A stretch of 6,368 nt of DNA. Origin: RGIG8775 sp045660295 (GTDB lineage Bacteria; Bacillota; Clostridia; Oscillospirales; CAG-272). The DNA lies in the NCBI GenBank assembly GCA_045660295.1, contig JAZRDN010000013.1:1-6368 (forward strand). Direction: 5' to 3'. This document shows positions 4,489 through 6,368 of this stretch, in pieces; the stretch's first letter is position 1; every line of letters begins with the position of its first letter. A program made the translations under genes and the position numbers. The notes under the pieces are model-generated. The model had not been told where the DNA came from and did not search any database. It worked only from the letters and a program-made list of their open reading frames with translations.

Positions 4489-6120
4489 ATGGCAAAGGAT
4501 ATTCTCTACGGAATCGAGGCAAGAAACGCGCTTCTTCGCGGCGTTGATAAGCTTGCCGATACAGTTAAGATCACACTCGGCCCCAAGGGACGCAACGTAG
4601 TTCTCGACAAGAAGTACGGATCTCCCCTCATCACAAACGACGGCGTTACCATCGCCAAGGAGATCGAGCTTGAGGACGCGGCTGAAAACATGGGCGCACA
4701 GCTCGTTAAGGAAGTCGCTACAAAGACAAACGACGCGGCAGGTGACGGTACTACCACCGCTACACTTCTCGCTCAGGCGTTCATCCGAGAGGGCATGAAG
4801 AACGTTACCGCAGGCGCTAACCCCATGGTTATCCGCAAGGGTATCAGAAAGGCTGTTGACCGCGCTGTTGAGTGCCTTATCGCTAACTCCAAGAAGGTAA
4901 ACGGTAAAGAGGACATCGCCCGCGTTGGTACTATCTCGGCAGGCGACGAGGTTATCGGTACACTTATCGCTGACGCTATGGAAAAGGTTACAAGCGACGG
5001 CGTTATCACTGTTGAGGAGTCCAAGTCGGCTGACACGTACTCCGAGGTTGTTGAGGGTATGCAGTTCGACCGCGGTTACCTCTCCCCCTACATGGCAACC
5101 GACATGGATAAGATGGAAGCGGTTATTGACGACGCGTTCATTCTTATCACAGATAAGAAGATCTCCAACATTCAAGAGATACTCCCCGTGCTTGAGCAGA
5201 TCGTTCAGGCAGGCAAGAAGCTCGTAATTATCGCAGAGGACGTTGAGGGCGAGGCTCTCACAACTCTCGTTCTTAACAAGCTCCGCGGCACATTCGCTTG
5301 CGTTGCTGTCAAGGCTCCCGGCTTCGGCGACAGAAGAAAGGAAATGCTCCGCGACATCGCTATCCTTACAGGCGGTGAGGTCATCTCCTCCGAGATCGGT
5401 CTCGAGCTTAAGGACGCTACTATCGATCAGCTCGGACGCGCGCGTCAGGTTAAGGTCAATAAGGAAACCACTATCATCGTTGACGGTGCGGGCGACTCCG
5501 CAGAGATCAAGGCTCGCATCGGTCAGATCAAGGGCGCTATCGAGACAACGACATCCGATTTCGACCGCGAGAAGCTTCAGGAAAGACTCGCAAAGCTTTC
5601 GGGCGGCGTAGCGGTTATTAAGGTCGGCGCGGCTACCGAGGCTGAGATGAAGGAGAAGAAGCTCCGCATCGAGGACGCTCTCAACGCTACAAAGGCGGCA
5701 GTTGAGGAGGGTATCGTAGCAGGTGGCGGAACCGCTTACCTTAACGTTATCCCCGAGGTCGCAAAGCTTATCGACACAGTCGATGGCGACGAAAAGACAG
5801 GTGTAAGAATCGTTGTTAAGGCTCTTGAGGAGCCCGTACGTCAGATCGCGGCTAACGCGGGCTTTGACGGCGCGGTAATCGTTGACAAGATCGTAAACAG
5901 CGGCAAGGTCGGCTACGGCTTCGACGCTTACAACGAGGTATACTGCGACATGATGGGCGCGGGTATCGTTGACCCCACAAAGGTTACACGCTCGGCTCTC
6001 CAGAACGCTTCCTCTATCGCAAGCGTTATCCTTACCACCGAGTCTGTTGTTGCAGACAAAAAGGAAGAAAATCCCGCACCCGCCGCACCCATGAACGGCG
6101 GAATGGGCGGCATGTACTAA
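4489..6120 (+). CDS. groEL: Chaperonin GroEL (Hsp60)
   Basis: 543-residue subunit of the double-ring chaperonin that encloses unfolded proteins and refolds them with ATP and GroES in the cytoplasm. Equatorial domain about 1-133 and 408-523, intermediate 134-190 and 374-407, apical 191-373. Seen: TLGPKGRNVVL (29-39); ATP motif GDGTTT with Asp86 (E. coli Asp87); VEGMQFDRGY (188-197); KAPGFGDRR (275-283); hydrolysis Asp396 in IEDAL (E. coli Asp398); EEGIVAGGG (406-414); and the C-terminal NGGMGGMY tail after a short Pro/Ala linker. Full length, with no frameshift. AAGGAAGG ends 9 bases before the ATG. Codon use is narrow, as in highly expressed genes. Co-transcribed with groES and so under HrcA/CIRCE control. 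A family 2 repeat begins about 12 bases after the stop. Confidence 0.99.
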   Translation: MAKDILYGIEARNALLRGVDKLADTVKITLGPKGRNVVLDKKYGSPLITNDGVTIAKEIELEDAAENMGAQLVKEVATKTNDAAGDGTTTATLLAQAFIREGMKNVTAGANPMVIRKGIRKAVDRAVECLIANSKKVNGKEDIARVGTISAGDEVIGTLIADAMEKVTSDGVITVEESKSADTYSEVVEGMQFDRGYLSPYMATDMDKMEAVIDDAFILITDKKISNIQEILPVLEQIVQAGKKLVIIAEDVEGEALTTLVLNKLRGTFACVAVKAPGFGDRRKEMLRDIAILTGGEVISSEIGLELKDATIDQLGRARQVKVNKETTIIVDGAGDSAEIKARIGQIKGAIETTTSDFDREKLQERLAKLSGGVAVIKVGAATEAEMKEKKLRIEDALNATKAAVEEGIVAGGGTAYLNVIPEVAKLIDTVDGDEKTGVRIVVKALEEPVRQIAANAGFDGAVIVDKIVNSGKVGYGFDAYNEVYCDMMGAGIVDPTKVTRSALQNASSIASVILTTESVVADKKEENPAPAAPMNGGMGGMY

Positions 6121-6132
6121 TCCGCCTCTGCC

Positions 6133-6368
6133 GGTCCTCGCCGGACGGGCAATAGGTCAGCGCACCACGTGCGGTGACTGAAATTAGAATAGCACACGTA
6201 AAAACAGGCGCTCGCTAAACGCGAGCTCCTTTGCTTTGGGCATATGGCAAATTATTTTATGGCTCAAAAAGCCAACGAGTCGGTGTTTAGCCGACGAGCG
6301 GTATGCGTGACGCTATGTTACGCAATCAATCGGGCGCTGACCAAATCGCCCGCGCGGGCTTCCGCGCT
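6133..6368 (-). repeat. Family 2 composite element, inverted copy (runs off window)
   Basis: Mirror image of 3789-4018. M arm on the minus strand (6237 down to 6133): AAAGCAAAGG, hairpin GCTCGC-GTTTA-GCGAGC (6210-6226), TGTTTTTACGTGTG, CGCTGACC, and hairpin GTCC-GGCGA-GGAC (6134-6146). Joint of 29 bases (6238-6266). T arm on the plus strand: AAAAGCCAACGA, hairpin GTCGGT-GTTTA-GCCGAC (6279-6295), an eight-pair stem at 6304-6324, GGGCGCTGACC, and end hairpin GCGCGG-GCTT-CCGCGC (6352-6367). Bases 6267-6298 match the reverse complement of 3858-3889 at 31 of 32 positions. Confidence 0.87.
6206..6237 (+). terminator. Possible groESL terminator inside the repeat
   Basis: Stem GCTCGC / GCGAGC around TAAAC, extended past one mismatch by AGG / CCT, then TTTGCTTT on the plus strand, 86 bases after the groEL stop. 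The T-tract is interrupted and the distance is long, so this is moderate evidence. On the minus strand the same hairpin is followed by TGTTTTT, a better tract. No other terminator-like hairpin lies closer to groEL. Confidence 0.5.

Noticed and set aside
4465..5175. 236-codon open frame on the minus strand opposite groEL.
   Set aside because: Shadow of the groEL coding sequence with no ribosome binding site or recognisable motif; its residues follow from the complement of groEL codons.
6133..6368. Insertion sequence or transposon remnant.
   Set aside because: No transposase fragment, clear terminal inverted repeats or target duplication is visible; a small non-coding mobile element remains possible but cannot be shown here.

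Overview
The window holds five protein genes of an anaerobic, low-to-mid-GC Firmicute (class Clostridia), most likely an uncultured gut or rumen lineage. This rests on four things: groESL under a CIRCE operator (the HrcA system), a clostridial-type pyruvate formate-lyase activase, a Gram-positive class II fructose-bisphosphate aldolase, and strong AGGAGG-type ribosome binding sites. No rRNA, tRNA, CRISPR array or transposase gene is visible.

Layout: pflA (+, 181-906) converges on fba (-, 1237-2100). The aldolase lies downstream of an alanine/glycine:cation symporter gene on the same strand (-, 2221-3588) but has its own good promoter overlapping the symporter's stop codon. The symporter gene diverges from groES-groEL (+, 4169-6120), a two-gene heat-shock operon with a sigma-A-type promoter at 4054-4081 and CIRCE at 4091-4117. 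The genes are ordinary central-metabolism and chaperone genes: anaerobic pyruvate cleavage, glycolysis, amino-acid uptake and protein folding. They have no obvious joint function beyond the operon.

The unusual part is the intergenic DNA. Every gap longer than about 150 bases is built from repeats. Family 1 is a unit of about 180 nt found at 905-1084 and 3617-3787, with a cut-off inverted copy at 1-102; it carries an A/T-rich hairpin and a strong GC-rich hairpin. Family 2 is a composite, hairpin-rich element. It is nearly complete at 3789-4018, in opposite orientation at 6133-6368 (running off the window), and partial at 1101-1236. The groESL operon is therefore bracketed by inverted copies of family 2, pflA by inverted copies of family 1, and fba plus the symporter gene by direct copies of family 1.

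Within family 2, several short hairpins keep their loop sequence (GTTTA, GGCGA or CCTT-like) while the paired stem bases change together from copy to copy. G·T pairs occur that would be A×C mismatches on the other strand. This pattern of covariation suggests an element selected as a folded RNA or single-stranded DNA, and it is the main candidate for something undescribed. Some of the hairpins probably also serve as terminators, downstream of pflA/fba and of groEL.
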